The notes: generated from the sequence alone by a model not told the origin. Counted from the stretch's first letter, positions 7,402 through 15,017 are shown. The stretch: DNA of 20,295 nucleotides from Lachnospiraceae bacterium (GCA_003447295.1 DLZQ01000013.1:468-20762), one strand, 5' to 3'. A program made the numbers and translations.

Positions 7402-7527
7402 GAAAGCAATACGTAATGAGAAAATAATACGTAATGAGAAAATAATACGTAATGAGAAAATAATGCGTAATGAGAAAGTAATGCATAATAACAAAGTAAT
7501 GTGTAATAAGAAAGCAATACGTAATAA
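7402..7527 (+). repeat. Tandem array of seven 18-bp units between mrnC and rlmB
   Basis: Units start at 7402, 7420, 7438, 7456, 7474, 7492 and 7510. Units 2 and 3 (GAAAATAATACGTAATGA) are identical. Unit 4 differs by one base and the outer units drift further (GAAAGCAATACGTAATGA, GAAAGTAATGCATAATAA, and others). A partial eighth unit, GAAAGG (7528-7533), forms the ribosome binding site of rlmB. Inner copies are more alike than outer ones, as expected for slippage or unequal exchange. There are no unique spacers, so it is not a CRISPR array. The repeat holds ATG-AGA-AAA-TAA mini-frames and stops in two + strand frames. Confidence 0.9.
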
Positions 7528-7539
7528 GAAAGGACAAGC

Positions 7540-8283
7540 ATGGGATATCAGGAATTTACCATAGAGGGCAGAAATGCCGTGATCGAGGCGTATCGTTCGG
7601 GCAAACCCATTGACAAGCTGTTCATTTTGGATGGCTGTCAGGACGGTCCGATGATGACTATTAAAAGAGAAGCCAAAAAACATGACACATTAGTAAAATA
7701 CGTGACCAAGGAGCGCCTGGATCAGTTATCCGAGACCGGAAAACATCAGGGCGTCATCGCTTATGCGGCGGCTTATGAGTACGCGGAGGTAGATGACATC
7801 CTGGAAGCAGCGAAGAAAAAGGGTGAGCCGCCCTTTATTTTCCTGCTGGATAATATCGAGGATCCCCATAATCTGGGAGCTATCATCCGTACTGCCAATC
7901 TGGCAGGTGCCCATGGTGTCATCATTCCGAAGAACCGTGCAGCGGGACTGACCGCTACGGTCGCGAGAACCTCCGCCGGAGCACTGAACTATACGCCGGT
8001 GGCAAAAGTGACGAATCTGGCGAAGACCATCGAAGACCTGAAAAAGGAAGGTCTGTGGTTCGTGTGCGCTGATATGGGCGGTACTACCATGTACGATCTG
8101 GATCTGAAGGGACCCATCGGTCTGGTCATCGGCAACGAGGGCGAGGGCGTAGGCCGTCTGGTGAAGGAAAAATGCGACATGGTGGCATCGATTCCCATGA
8201 AGGGAGATATCGATTCCTTAAATGCTTCCGTAGCAGCAGGTGTACTGGCTTACGAGATCGTACGTCAGAGACTGCAGGCGTAA
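7540..8283 (+). CDS. rlmB: 23S rRNA (guanosine-2'-O-)-methyltransferase RlmB (TrmH/SpoU family)
   Basis: A SAM-dependent 2'-O-methyltransferase that in characterised bacteria modifies G2251 (E. coli numbering) of 23S rRNA. Residues about 5-75 form the L30e-like substrate-binding domain. The SPOUT catalytic domain shows motif 1 with D108-P-H-N111 (NIEDPHNLGAIIRTA), motif 2 VIGNEGEGVGRLV, and motif 3 IPMKGDIDSLNASVA with N228. The 247-residue length is normal. GAAAGGA, formed by the last repeat unit, is the ribosome site. It belongs by order to the cysE-cysS-mrnC-rlmB cluster. The exact substrate is inferred from family and synteny. Confidence 0.93.
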   Translation: MGYQEFTIEGRNAVIEAYRSGKPIDKLFILDGCQDGPMMTIKREAKKHDTLVKYVTKERLDQLSETGKHQGVIAYAAAYEYAEVDDILEAAKKKGEPPFIFLLDNIEDPHNLGAIIRTANLAGAHGVIIPKNRAAGLTATVARTSAGALNYTPVAKVTNLAKTIEDLKKEGLWFVCADMGGTTMYDLDLKGPIGLVIGNEGEGVGRLVKEKCDMVASIPMKGDIDSLNASVAAGVLAYEIVRQRLQA

Positions 8284-8327
8284 AAAGTGTCGCGAGGTAT
8301 CACAGAGTCACATGTTACAGTGAAAGA

Positions 8328-8374
8328 GCCTGCAATATGCCGAATGCCGTCAAGTGATCCGGATGTCGGCAGGC
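8328..8374 (+). other. Possible stem-loop just before the sigH ribosome site
   Basis: GCCTGC (8328-8333) pairs with GCAGGC (8369-8374), with imperfect further pairing inside. The right arm abuts the sigH ribosome site CAGGAG (8375-8380). It could affect sigH translation. No T-run follows, so it is not a terminator. Confidence 0.3.
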
Positions 8375-8387
8375 CAGGAGAAAGAGC

Positions 8388-9029
8388 ATGACAGAGCACT
8401 TCAAATATGAAGATATGACAGATGAGGAGCTCATCGACCAACTGCGGGAAGGCGACAGGCAGGTGATGGACTACATCTGCGACAAGTATAAAAATCTGGT
8501 GCGCAGCAAGGCAAAATCCATGTATATCCTGGGCGGAGACAGTGAGGATCTGATCCAGGAGGGGATGATCGGCCTGTTCAAGGCAGTGAGGGATTACGAC
8601 TGCGGCAGAGACGCCAGCTTTTACACTTTTGCGGATCTGTGTATCAGCAGACAGATGTATACGGCGGTGCAGGCATCGCAGCGGCTGAAGCATACACCGT
8701 TAAATACCTATGTCTCCCTGGACAGTCATGGAAGAACGGAAGAGGACAGAGATCCGGAGACACAGACGCTGGCAGAGCTTCTGGCGGATAAGACCGGCAG
8801 GAATCCCGAGGAACTGTTTCTGGATAAGGAAAGAGTGGCCTATCTCGAGAAAAAGATCGCCACGGAGCTTAGCGAGCTCGAGCGTCAGGTGTTGGATCTC
8901 TATATTACGGGAATGAGCTACACCCAGATTGCGAAGGTGCTCAGGAGGAGTGAAAAGGCAACAGAAAATGCGTTGACCCGTGCGAAGCAGAAAATCCGCG
9001 GCTTTTTAAGCAAAGAATCGAAATTTTAG
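8388..9029 (+). CDS. sigH: RNA polymerase sporulation sigma factor SigH (sigma-30)
   Basis: A 213-residue sigma-70-family factor which, in Bacillus, directs early sporulation and stationary-phase genes. Region 2 is clear (about residues 25-95): EEGD-type start, then SEDLIQEGMIGLFKAVRDYD and SFYTFADLCISRQMYTAVQA. Region 4 (about 160-207) has LSELERQVLDLYITGMSYTQ and an HTH with KATENALTRAKQKIRG. The length and the AQ-S-LKHTPLN linker block match SigH rather than ECF factors. Synteny supports this: sigH follows rlmB-yacP in Bacillus; here yacP is absent and sigH follows rlmB by 104 nt. AGGAG (8376-8380) is the ribosome site. No terminator separates it from the T-box operon, though its own promoter cannot be excluded. 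Confidence 0.92.
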   Translation: MTEHFKYEDMTDEELIDQLREGDRQVMDYICDKYKNLVRSKAKSMYILGGDSEDLIQEGMIGLFKAVRDYDCGRDASFYTFADLCISRQMYTAVQASQRLKHTPLNTYVSLDSHGRTEEDRDPETQTLAELLADKTGRNPEELFLDKERVAYLEKKIATELSELERQVLDLYITGMSYTQIAKVLRRSEKATENALTRAKQKIRGFLSKESKF

Positions 9030-9110
9030 ATTTATTTAATGGATTTTCGCGATTCGTTAGTGGTAACATACTACTATACAGATGCTTACGTGGGAAAGGC
9101 GCGGGAATAT

Positions 9111-12100
9111 ATGGAAAAATTCAGTGTAAAAAAACCGTTTACAATTCTGGTGATGGTAGTTGCCATCATTATTCTGGGATTTGTAAGCTTATCGGGAATG
9201 ACAACGGATCTTCTGCCAAAGATGAGTCTGCCGTATTTATTGGTGATCACGACTTATCCGGGAGCGAGTCCGGAGAAAGTGGAGTCCAGTGTGAGCGAAC
9301 CTGTGGAAAGCGCATTGGGCTCCATTTCCGGTGTAAAGAATGTATACAGTATGTCCTATGAAAACTACGGGATCGTAGAACTGGAATTCGCAGATGGAAC
9401 GGATATGGATTCCGCCATGGTAAAGGTATCCAGTGCATTGGACAGTGTGAAATCAGCATTGCCGGAGGAATGCGGTTCGCCGAATATCATGGAGATCAGC
9501 ATGGATATGATGGCTTCCGTATATCTGGCGGCATCCTATGAGGGCAAGGACATTCAGGAGACCTCACGGTTCGTGGAGGACACGCTGATCCCCTATCTGG
9601 AACGACAGGAGGGTGTGACCAGTATCTCTGACATCGGAGTTGTGGAGAATTCCATCTCCGTGGATCTGAATCAGGACAAGATCGATGCATTGAATGAGAA
9701 AATCCTGGCGAAGACCAACGATGCTTTTGCGGATGCGGTGGATCAGCTGAATGATGCGAAGAAGCAACTGTTAGAATCAGAGCAGAAGCTGGCAGACAGC
9801 ACGCAGGAGCTGGTCGACGGACAGAAGGATATCGACGAGGGCAGGACGAAGTTAGACGATGCCCAGAAGGAACTGGACGAGCAAAAGGAAAAGCTGGAAG
9901 ATGCCAAAGGTTCTCTGGAGGATCAGAAGAAGGATACCGAGAATAAGCTGGCGACCGCCAGCCAGGCATTGGATCAGCTGAACGCATTGCAGACAGACCT
10001 GCTGACTTTGCAGGCGCAGGAGGAATCGCTGAAAGCGACGATCGCACAGATAGAAAAATCCCTGGAAGAACAGGGCAAGACTACAAATAATATTCCGGAT
10101 GTAGTAGCCGAGTTAGATCAGATGACTACAGTTCTGACATCTTCATTAATGAATCTGACGGACAAGAACAGCACAAACGTAAATTCAGAGCTTGCTGCAT
10201 CCGGTTCCGGTATGAGACTTAAGAGTCTTGGGATAGATGAAGCAACATGGGATACCCTGACACCCGAAGGGCGAAAAGAGCTTTTGCAGAAAACAGCAGC
10301 CGGATATCAGACCCAGAAGGCTCTGTTATCCGGGTATAAGGACTACGTATCTTCCCTGAACAGCCTTCAGGTCGAGAAAGCCGGTGTACAGGCAGCGGTA
10401 TCCGCAGCAGAAACGGAGCTGAAGAAGAGCGGTGTTTCCTATACGGATATTGAAAAGGCGAAAATCGAGGCGGCAGCAGGCTTTGGTGCGGCTTCTGCAC
10501 AGATCTCTTCCGGACAGAGTGCGCTGAATTCCGCCCAGACAACCATCGACAGCAACAAGGAGAGCCTGGATTCTGCCCAGGACCAGATCACAGAGGGCTG
10601 GGATTCCATTGCGGATGCGAAAAAGCAGCTGGCAGACGGCTGGGATCAGTATAATACCTCTCTGGAGAATTTTGAGGTACAGAAGGCGGAGGCACTTCGT
10701 AATGCCAATGCAGACCAGCTGGTGAATATGCAGACTCTGTCACAGCTCATCTATGCACAGAATTTTGCCATGCCGGCAGGATATCTGGATGATGCGGAGG
10801 ACAATTCCTGGCTGCTTAAGGTCGGAAGCAATTATGAAAGTGTGGACGAACTGTCCAATATCGTACTTACCAATATTGAAGATATCGGGGATGTACGGCT
10901 GTGCGATGTGGCTGACATCACGGTGATCGATAACGCCGATGACAGCTATGCCAGACTAAATGGTCAGAGTGCGGTGGTACTGTCTGTGTTCAAGAGTTCC
11001 ACAGCGGGAACGAATGAGGTGAGTAAAAATATCGCTGCTGCAATTTCAGAACTGGAAGAGCAGTATCCCGGACTGTCGGTATTGACACTGATGGATCAGG
11101 GCGATTACATAACTATGATCATTAATGGCGTATTGCAGAGCATGATCGTAGGTGCGGCACTGGCGATCCTGATCCTGGCACTGTTCTTAAAGGATGTAAA
11201 ACCCACCATCGTTGTAGCTGTCAGCATTCCCCTGTCTGTTCTGACGGCATTGATATTAATGTATTTTACAGATATTTCACTGAACATGATGTCGTTGTCG
11301 GGTCTGGCACTCGGAATCGGCATGCTGGTGGATAACTCCATCGTCGTGATCGAGAATATCTATCGTCTGCGGTCTAAGGGAGTCGGTGCGGCGAGAGCAG
11401 CGGTACAGGGTACGAAACAGGTGGCAGGTGCGATTATTGCTTCCACCCTGACAACAGTCTGCGTATTCCTGCCGATGGTATTTACCGCAGGAACTGTCCG
11501 TGAACTGATGATGCCCATCAGTCTTACGATCATATTTACCCTGGCGGCATCGCTGCTGATCGCCATGACCGTAGTGCCGGCAGCAGGTTCGACCTTGCTT
11601 CGTAATTCCAAAGAGAAGAAGCATCCGTTCTTTGACAAGGTGCAGGATATCTATGGAAAAATGCTGGCATTCTGCCTGAAAGTGAAGGTCGTGCCCCTTG
11701 CCATTGCCATCGGCCTGCTGGTATACAGTATCTGGGCGGTCATGCGGATGGGTATCGTCATGATCCCGGATATGACCTCTAACCAGATTGAGATATCTGT
11801 GCAGATGCCGGAGGATACGGATAAGGAAGAATGCTACAAGAGGGCTGACCAGGTGCTGGATGCCATGACGACCGTAGATGGCATCGGAGATGTAGGTGCC
11901 ATGGCAGGTGGAGATACCACACTGGTGGCTTCTTCTTCCGGTATGTCAGACAACACCTACGATCAGTTTACATTTTTGGTGCTGACAGAGAATGAGAATG
12001 CCGGAAAAGAAGAAGTAAACAGAATCTGCAGAGAGATCGAAGAACGCACAGCGGATATTGACTGTGAACTGACGATATCAACGGGAATGTCGGAGATGAG

Positions 12101-13331
12101 CACGATGATGGGTTCAGGATTATCTGTTAAGGTATATGGCGATGACCTGGATACCCTGACGAAGATCACGCAGGACATCTGTGATCTGGCTGCTACGATC
12201 CCAGGCTATGAAAATATTTCCAACGGGCAGGAAGAGCCGGATCAGGTCATCCGTCTGGTGCTGGATAAAGATGCCGCCATGCGCAAAGGGCTGACGGTTG
12301 CCCAGATTTTTTCCGAGCTGAACGGAAAGATGACGGAGAGTACCGATGCCGCTACTGTGACCATAGACGGCGAGGATATGAAGATCGTCGTAAAGGATGG
12401 AAGAGAACCGCTGACCCGTGAGAATCTCCTGGACTATAATTTTGAGATTCAGACTACGGATGATAATGGCAACACTGTCACAGAGGATCATCCGCTGTCT
12501 GAGTTCGCCACACTAAAGCTGGAGGATGGTGTGCAGAGCATCAACCGTGAGAACCAGAGCCGCTACATGACGGTGACAGCCACTGTGGCAGAGGGAAGCA
12601 ATGCCACCCTTCTGTCCAGAGAATTGCAGCCATTGATCGATGCGTATGAATTGCCGGACGGTTATACTATTGACACTGCCGGAGAATCCGATATGGTCAA
12701 TCAGATGGTGATCCAGATGAGTAAGGTATTGCTCCTGGGTCTTGCTCTGATCTACCTGGTCATGGTGGCACAGTTCCAGAGCCTGCTCAGTCCGTTTATT
12801 GTATTGTTCACGGTACCTCTTGCGTTCACGGGTGGCCTGATAGGATTACTGCTTATGAACGAGCCGCTGTCTGTTATGGGTATGATGGGCTTCGTGGTGC
12901 TGCTGGGTACGGTTGTCAACAACGGTATTGTGTTCGTGGATTATGCGAACCAGCTCCGTGTGGGAGGACTGGAACGCAGAGAGGCACTGATCGCTACCGG
13001 TAAGACCAGAATGCGCCCGATCCTGATGACGGCGCTGACCACGATCCTGGCAATGGCAAGCCTCCTGTTCGGAGATGACCTCTCCAGCCAGATGTCCAAA
13101 GGCATGGCGATCGTAGTGGCGGGAGGACTTGCTTACGCCACACTGATGACGCTGTTCATCATTCCTGTCATGTATGACATCCTCTTCAAGAGAAAGCCTC
13201 TGCAGGTGGATATCGGCAGTGAGAACCTGGATGACGTACCGGATGATGCGGCGGATTACCTGAAGCAGAAGGAACAGAAGGAACTGGAGCAGCAGGAAGC
13301 GACGCAGAAAGACGAGAAAAATCCTAAATAG
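9111..13331 (+). CDS. RND-family efflux permease with a long coiled-coil insertion
   Basis: 1406 residues from ATG 9111, versus about 1040 for AcrB. The reading frame extends to ATG 9039, but MEKFSVKKPFTILV is the usual N-terminus; neither start has a strong ribosome site. Order: TM1 (about 11-28), first porter segment, a coiled-coil insertion (about 205-545, heptads rich in Leu, Lys, Glu and Asp), the conserved QN-MPAG segment (550-557), a TM2-6 block with GMLVDNSIVVIEN (D741-N742), TM7, the second porter half, and TM8-12 with VVNNGIVFVDYANQLR (N1270-N1271). The tail is charged and Gln/Glu-rich. It probably exports a substrate using the proton gradient. In AcrB the insertion point holds the TolC-docking loop, so the coiled coil may reach into the cell wall. 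No adaptor gene adjoins it; sigH ends 81 nt upstream. Confidence 0.87.
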   Translation: MEKFSVKKPFTILVMVVAIIILGFVSLSGMTTDLLPKMSLPYLLVITTYPGASPEKVESSVSEPVESALGSISGVKNVYSMSYENYGIVELEFADGTDMDSAMVKVSSALDSVKSALPEECGSPNIMEISMDMMASVYLAASYEGKDIQETSRFVEDTLIPYLERQEGVTSISDIGVVENSISVDLNQDKIDALNEKILAKTNDAFADAVDQLNDAKKQLLESEQKLADSTQELVDGQKDIDEGRTKLDDAQKELDEQKEKLEDAKGSLEDQKKDTENKLATASQALDQLNALQTDLLTLQAQEESLKATIAQIEKSLEEQGKTTNNIPDVVAELDQMTTVLTSSLMNLTDKNSTNVNSELAASGSGMRLKSLGIDEATWDTLTPEGRKELLQKTAAGYQTQKALLSGYKDYVSSLNSLQVEKAGVQAAVSAAETELKKSGVSYTDIEKAKIEAAAGFGAASAQISSGQSALNSAQTTIDSNKESLDSAQDQITEGWDSIADAKKQLADGWDQYNTSLENFEVQKAEALRNANADQLVNMQTLSQLIYAQNFAMPAGYLDDAEDNSWLLKVGSNYESVDELSNIVLTNIEDIGDVRLCDVADITVIDNADDSYARLNGQSAVVLSVFKSSTAGTNEVSKNIAAAISELEEQYPGLSVLTLMDQGDYITMIINGVLQSMIVGAALAILILALFLKDVKPTIVVAVSIPLSVLTALILMYFTDISLNMMSLSGLALGIGMLVDNSIVVIENIYRLRSKGVGAARAAVQGTKQVAGAIIASTLTTVCVFLPMVFTAGTVRELMMPISLTIIFTLAASLLIAMTVVPAAGSTLLRNSKEKKHPFFDKVQDIYGKMLAFCLKVKVVPLAIAIGLLVYSIWAVMRMGIVMIPDMTSNQIEISVQMPEDTDKEECYKRADQVLDAMTTVDGIGDVGAMAGGDTTLVASSSGMSDNTYDQFTFLVLTENENAGKEEVNRICREIEERTADIDCELTISTGMSEMSTMMGSGLSVKVYGDDLDTLTKITQDICDLAATIPGYENISNGQEEPDQVIRLVLDKDAAMRKGLTVAQIFSELNGKMTESTDAATVTIDGEDMKIVVKDGREPLTRENLLDYNFEIQTTDDNGNTVTEDHPLSEFATLKLEDGVQSINRENQSRYMTVTATVAEGSNATLLSRELQPLIDAYELPDGYTIDTAGESDMVNQMVIQMSKVLLLGLALIYLVMVAQFQSLLSPFIVLFTVPLAFTGGLIGLLLMNEPLSVMGMMGFVVLLGTVVNNGIVFVDYANQLRVGGLERREALIATGKTRMRPILMTALTTILAMASLLFGDDLSSQMSKGMAIVVAGGLAYATLMTLFIIPVMYDILFKRKPLQVDIGSENLDDVPDDAADYLKQKEQKELEQQEATQKDEKNPK

Positions 13332-13373
13332 TTATAAGTGTAGCAAAAAAAGCAAAAAAAGAAAAAATTTATG

Positions 13374-13402
13374 TTGACAAATATAGATTGCTTTGTTACA
13401 AT
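13374..13402 (+). promoter_or_regulatory. Promoter of tRNA-Thr
   Basis: A perfect -35 TTGACA (13374-13379), a 17-bp spacer and -10 TACAAT (13397-13402). It is preceded by A-rich DNA, a typical strong stable-RNA promoter. The expected start is about 13409. Confidence 0.85.
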
Positions 13403-13404
13403 GA

Positions 13405-13435
13405 ATCACGGTGATTGCGTTAGCAGTCACGTGAT
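13405..13435 (+). other. Hairpin in the tRNA-Thr 5' leader, ending one base before the tRNA
   Basis: Left arm 13405-13418 and right arm 13423-13435 pair over 13 bp with one bulged G and one G-U pair around a GTTA loop. With a transcript start near 13409, about nine pairs would form in the leader RNA, directly next to the RNase P cleavage site. Confidence 0.65.
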
Positions 13436-13508
13436 GCTGCTGTGGCTCAGTCGGTAGAGCGTCGCATTGGTAGTGCGGAGGTCACGGGTCCGATTCCCGT
13501 CAGCAGCT
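13436..13508 (+). tRNA. tRNA-Thr (anticodon GGT)
   Basis: A full cloverleaf. The acceptor stem GCTGCTG/CAGCAGC is perfect (13436-13442 with 13501-13507). The D stem is GCTC/GAGC. The anticodon stem TCGCA/TGCGG has loop TTGGTAG and anticodon GGT at 13469-13471. The variable loop is AGGTC and the T stem ACGGG/CCCGT. The discriminator is T13508 and CCA is not encoded. The T loop reads TCCGATT, so position 55 is C instead of the nearly universal T. Confidence 0.95.
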
Positions 13509-13520
13509 CTTTTGAAAAGC

Positions 13521-13556
13521 GTGGAAACCTTGAAAATACAAGGTTTCCACTTTTTT
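13521..13556 (+). terminator. Terminator of tRNA-Thr
   Basis: A perfect 12-bp stem (13521-13532 with 13539-13550), loop AAAATA, followed by TTTTTT. Confidence 0.95.
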
Positions 13557-13612
13557 GTGTGCCTGAAAGTTTACAGACGATGGTAGACAACCAGAATAAA
13601 CCAGATGTACAC

Positions 13613-13641
13613 TTGCACGGGCCAACGATTCAGCTTACAAT
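13613..13641 (+). promoter_or_regulatory. Promoter of the dehydratase-activase-related gene
   Basis: -35 TTGCAC (13613-13618), 17-bp spacer, -10 TACAAT (13636-13641). It lies 57 nt before the ATG and after the tRNA terminator, so the gene is an independent unit. Confidence 0.6.
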
Positions 13642-13698
13642 ATAAAATAGTAAATTTATGTTCGGACACAAACCAACCCGGTCAGATGAGGAAAACGT

Positions 13699-14946
13699 AT
13701 GGAGGAACTGCACAGAGTATGTAAAAATTTCACACGTCATGACAAGAAGACCCGTACGATCCTGCTGTGCGAGATGCTGGAGTACACGAATGTATTTTTG
13801 GAGGCGGCATTCTGGGCGGAGGGGTATTCCTTCGAGACTTTAAAGAACCCGGTGAAGGACCGCACTCTGGCACTTCGCTATATCAGTAGCGACTATTGCT
13901 ATCCGACGGTATTGATCCTTGCACAGTTCCTGGAATATCTGGAAAGCGGGGAACGGGATCCGGAGGAGATCACCTTCATGGAGCCCCAGGCGGGCGGTGC
14001 CTGCAGGGCCGGAAATATCTACAATCTGCTCCAGAGAGTGCTGTACCGCATGGTAGAGCAGGGACAGCAGGAGTATGCCCAGATTCCCGTAATCTCCCTG
14101 AACCTCATGGGAGAAGAAAAACATACAGGCTTTCGCATTACTCCGTCACTGTTGTCCGGTGGGATTGCTGCCGGATGCTATGGCGATCTGATCATGTGCC
14201 TGTACCAGCAGGTGAAGCCCTACGAACAGAATTCGGGAGAGACGGACCGCATCCGCAGTCAGGTGGAAAAGAAACTGTGCGAGAGCATTCGGAGACACAG
14301 GAACGGACGGCACACCAGAGAGAAGAATTACCGGTATGCCTGCGAAGTATTTTCGAAGGTACCGGTGAAACCCGGGAAGAAAAAGAGAGTTGGCATCACC
14401 GGTGAGATCTATATGAAATATTCGAAACTGGGAAATGACGATATCGAAAGTTTTCTGCTCCGGCAGGGAATGGAGCCTTACAGTGGTGGTTTCGTCAACT
14501 ACTGTCTGTATTTGGTGGATACAGAGCGGTATAAGGCAGAAAAGTACCAGCACAATCCCATCATGGCGAAAGCCTGTGCCTTTGTGCTCCACCGGTTGTG
14601 TGAGGCACAAAAACATCTGCTTACGGTGATCGGGGAGACAGACCGGTTCCAGACGGATCTGCCGTTCCCGGAACTGAAGGAGAAAGTGCAGGGGATTCTG
14701 GCGGAGGGCTGCAATACCGGTGACGGCTGGCTGATTGCCGCAGAGGTGATACAATATGTGGAAAAAGGGTGTGGCAGTGTGCTGATCCTGCATCCCTTCG
14801 GATGTCTGGTCAGCCATGTCTGCGAGCGGGGAATTTTGCAGCGGCTGCATGCCCGTTTTCCGGATGTCAGTATCCAGACCATAGAGTATGATTACGACCA
14901 GAGCAAGACCCTCAGGGAGAGCCGCATTCTTTTGGCAATTTCCTAG
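13699..14946 (+). CDS. Stand-alone protein related to 2-hydroxyacyl-CoA dehydratase activases (DUF2229/COG3581-like)
   Basis: 415 residues. Three blocks match the cysteine-containing part found after the ATPase domains of large 2-hydroxyacyl-CoA dehydratase activase-related proteins. These are FMEPQAGGACRAGNIYNLL (C102), then GCNTGDGWLIAAEVIQYVE (C338), then LILHPFGCLVSHVCERG (C369, C375) followed by a VSIQTIEYDYD segment. In that superfamily such cysteines bind an iron-sulfur cluster and the ATPase part drives electron transfer. No ATPase (DXGSTTTK-type) domain is visible and no dehydratase gene lies nearby, so the reaction is unknown. AGG-type ribosome site ATGAGG lies about 8 nt before the ATG. 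The gene has its own promoter. The assignment is from remembered motifs; moderately sure. Confidence 0.6.
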   Translation: MEELHRVCKNFTRHDKKTRTILLCEMLEYTNVFLEAAFWAEGYSFETLKNPVKDRTLALRYISSDYCYPTVLILAQFLEYLESGERDPEEITFMEPQAGGACRAGNIYNLLQRVLYRMVEQGQQEYAQIPVISLNLMGEEKHTGFRITPSLLSGGIAAGCYGDLIMCLYQQVKPYEQNSGETDRIRSQVEKKLCESIRRHRNGRHTREKNYRYACEVFSKVPVKPGKKKRVGITGEIYMKYSKLGNDDIESFLLRQGMEPYSGGFVNYCLYLVDTERYKAEKYQHNPIMAKACAFVLHRLCEAQKHLLTVIGETDRFQTDLPFPELKEKVQGILAEGCNTGDGWLIAAEVIQYVEKGCGSVLILHPFGCLVSHVCERGILQRLHARFPDVSIQTIEYDYDQSKTLRESRILLAIS

Positions 14947-14947
14947 G

Positions 14948-14976
14948 TTGGCAGCAGGTGCAGAACGTGGTACAAT
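14948..14976 (+). promoter_or_regulatory. Promoter of the zinc-ribbon membrane protein gene
   Basis: -35 TTGGCA (14948-14953), 17-bp spacer and -10 TACAAT (14971-14976), starting one base after the stop codon of the previous gene. Confidence 0.6.
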
Positions 14977-15017
14977 AAAACAGAAACTATTGCAACGTGT
15001 ATTTTCAGGAGGGGAAC

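Noticed and set aside
7402..7527. CRISPR array
   Set aside because: The units follow each other with no unique spacers and no cas genes are present.
7025..7537. Minus-strand frame of 170 codons (and shorter overlapping ones) with a repeated YYFLIT-like hexapeptide
   Set aside because: The repeat in the protein is just the 18-bp tandem array read backwards, and the rest lies opposite mrnC. No ribosome site supports it.
9015..9060. Hairpin between sigH and the RND gene as a terminator
   Set aside because: The arms pair only imperfectly (GAATCG with CGATTC, then bulged) and no T-run follows.
9039..9110. 24 extra N-terminal codons of the RND gene
   Set aside because: The stretch starts 9 nt after sigH without a ribosome site and adds residues before the usual MEKFSVKKPF start. 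The choice is likely but not certain.
9496..10047. Minus-strand frame of 183 codons
   Set aside because: It lies opposite the coiled-coil part of the RND gene, whose biased codons keep other frames open, and its product is a Pro/Ser/Arg-rich composition without a recognisable pattern.
13405..13556. Integration site of a mobile element at tRNA-Thr
   Set aside because: No integrase, and no repeat of the tRNA 3' end was seen downstream in the window.
13442..13645. 67-codon + strand frame over the tRNA and its terminator
   Set aside because: It begins inside the tRNA and reads through the terminator hairpin; the tRNA explains the sequence.
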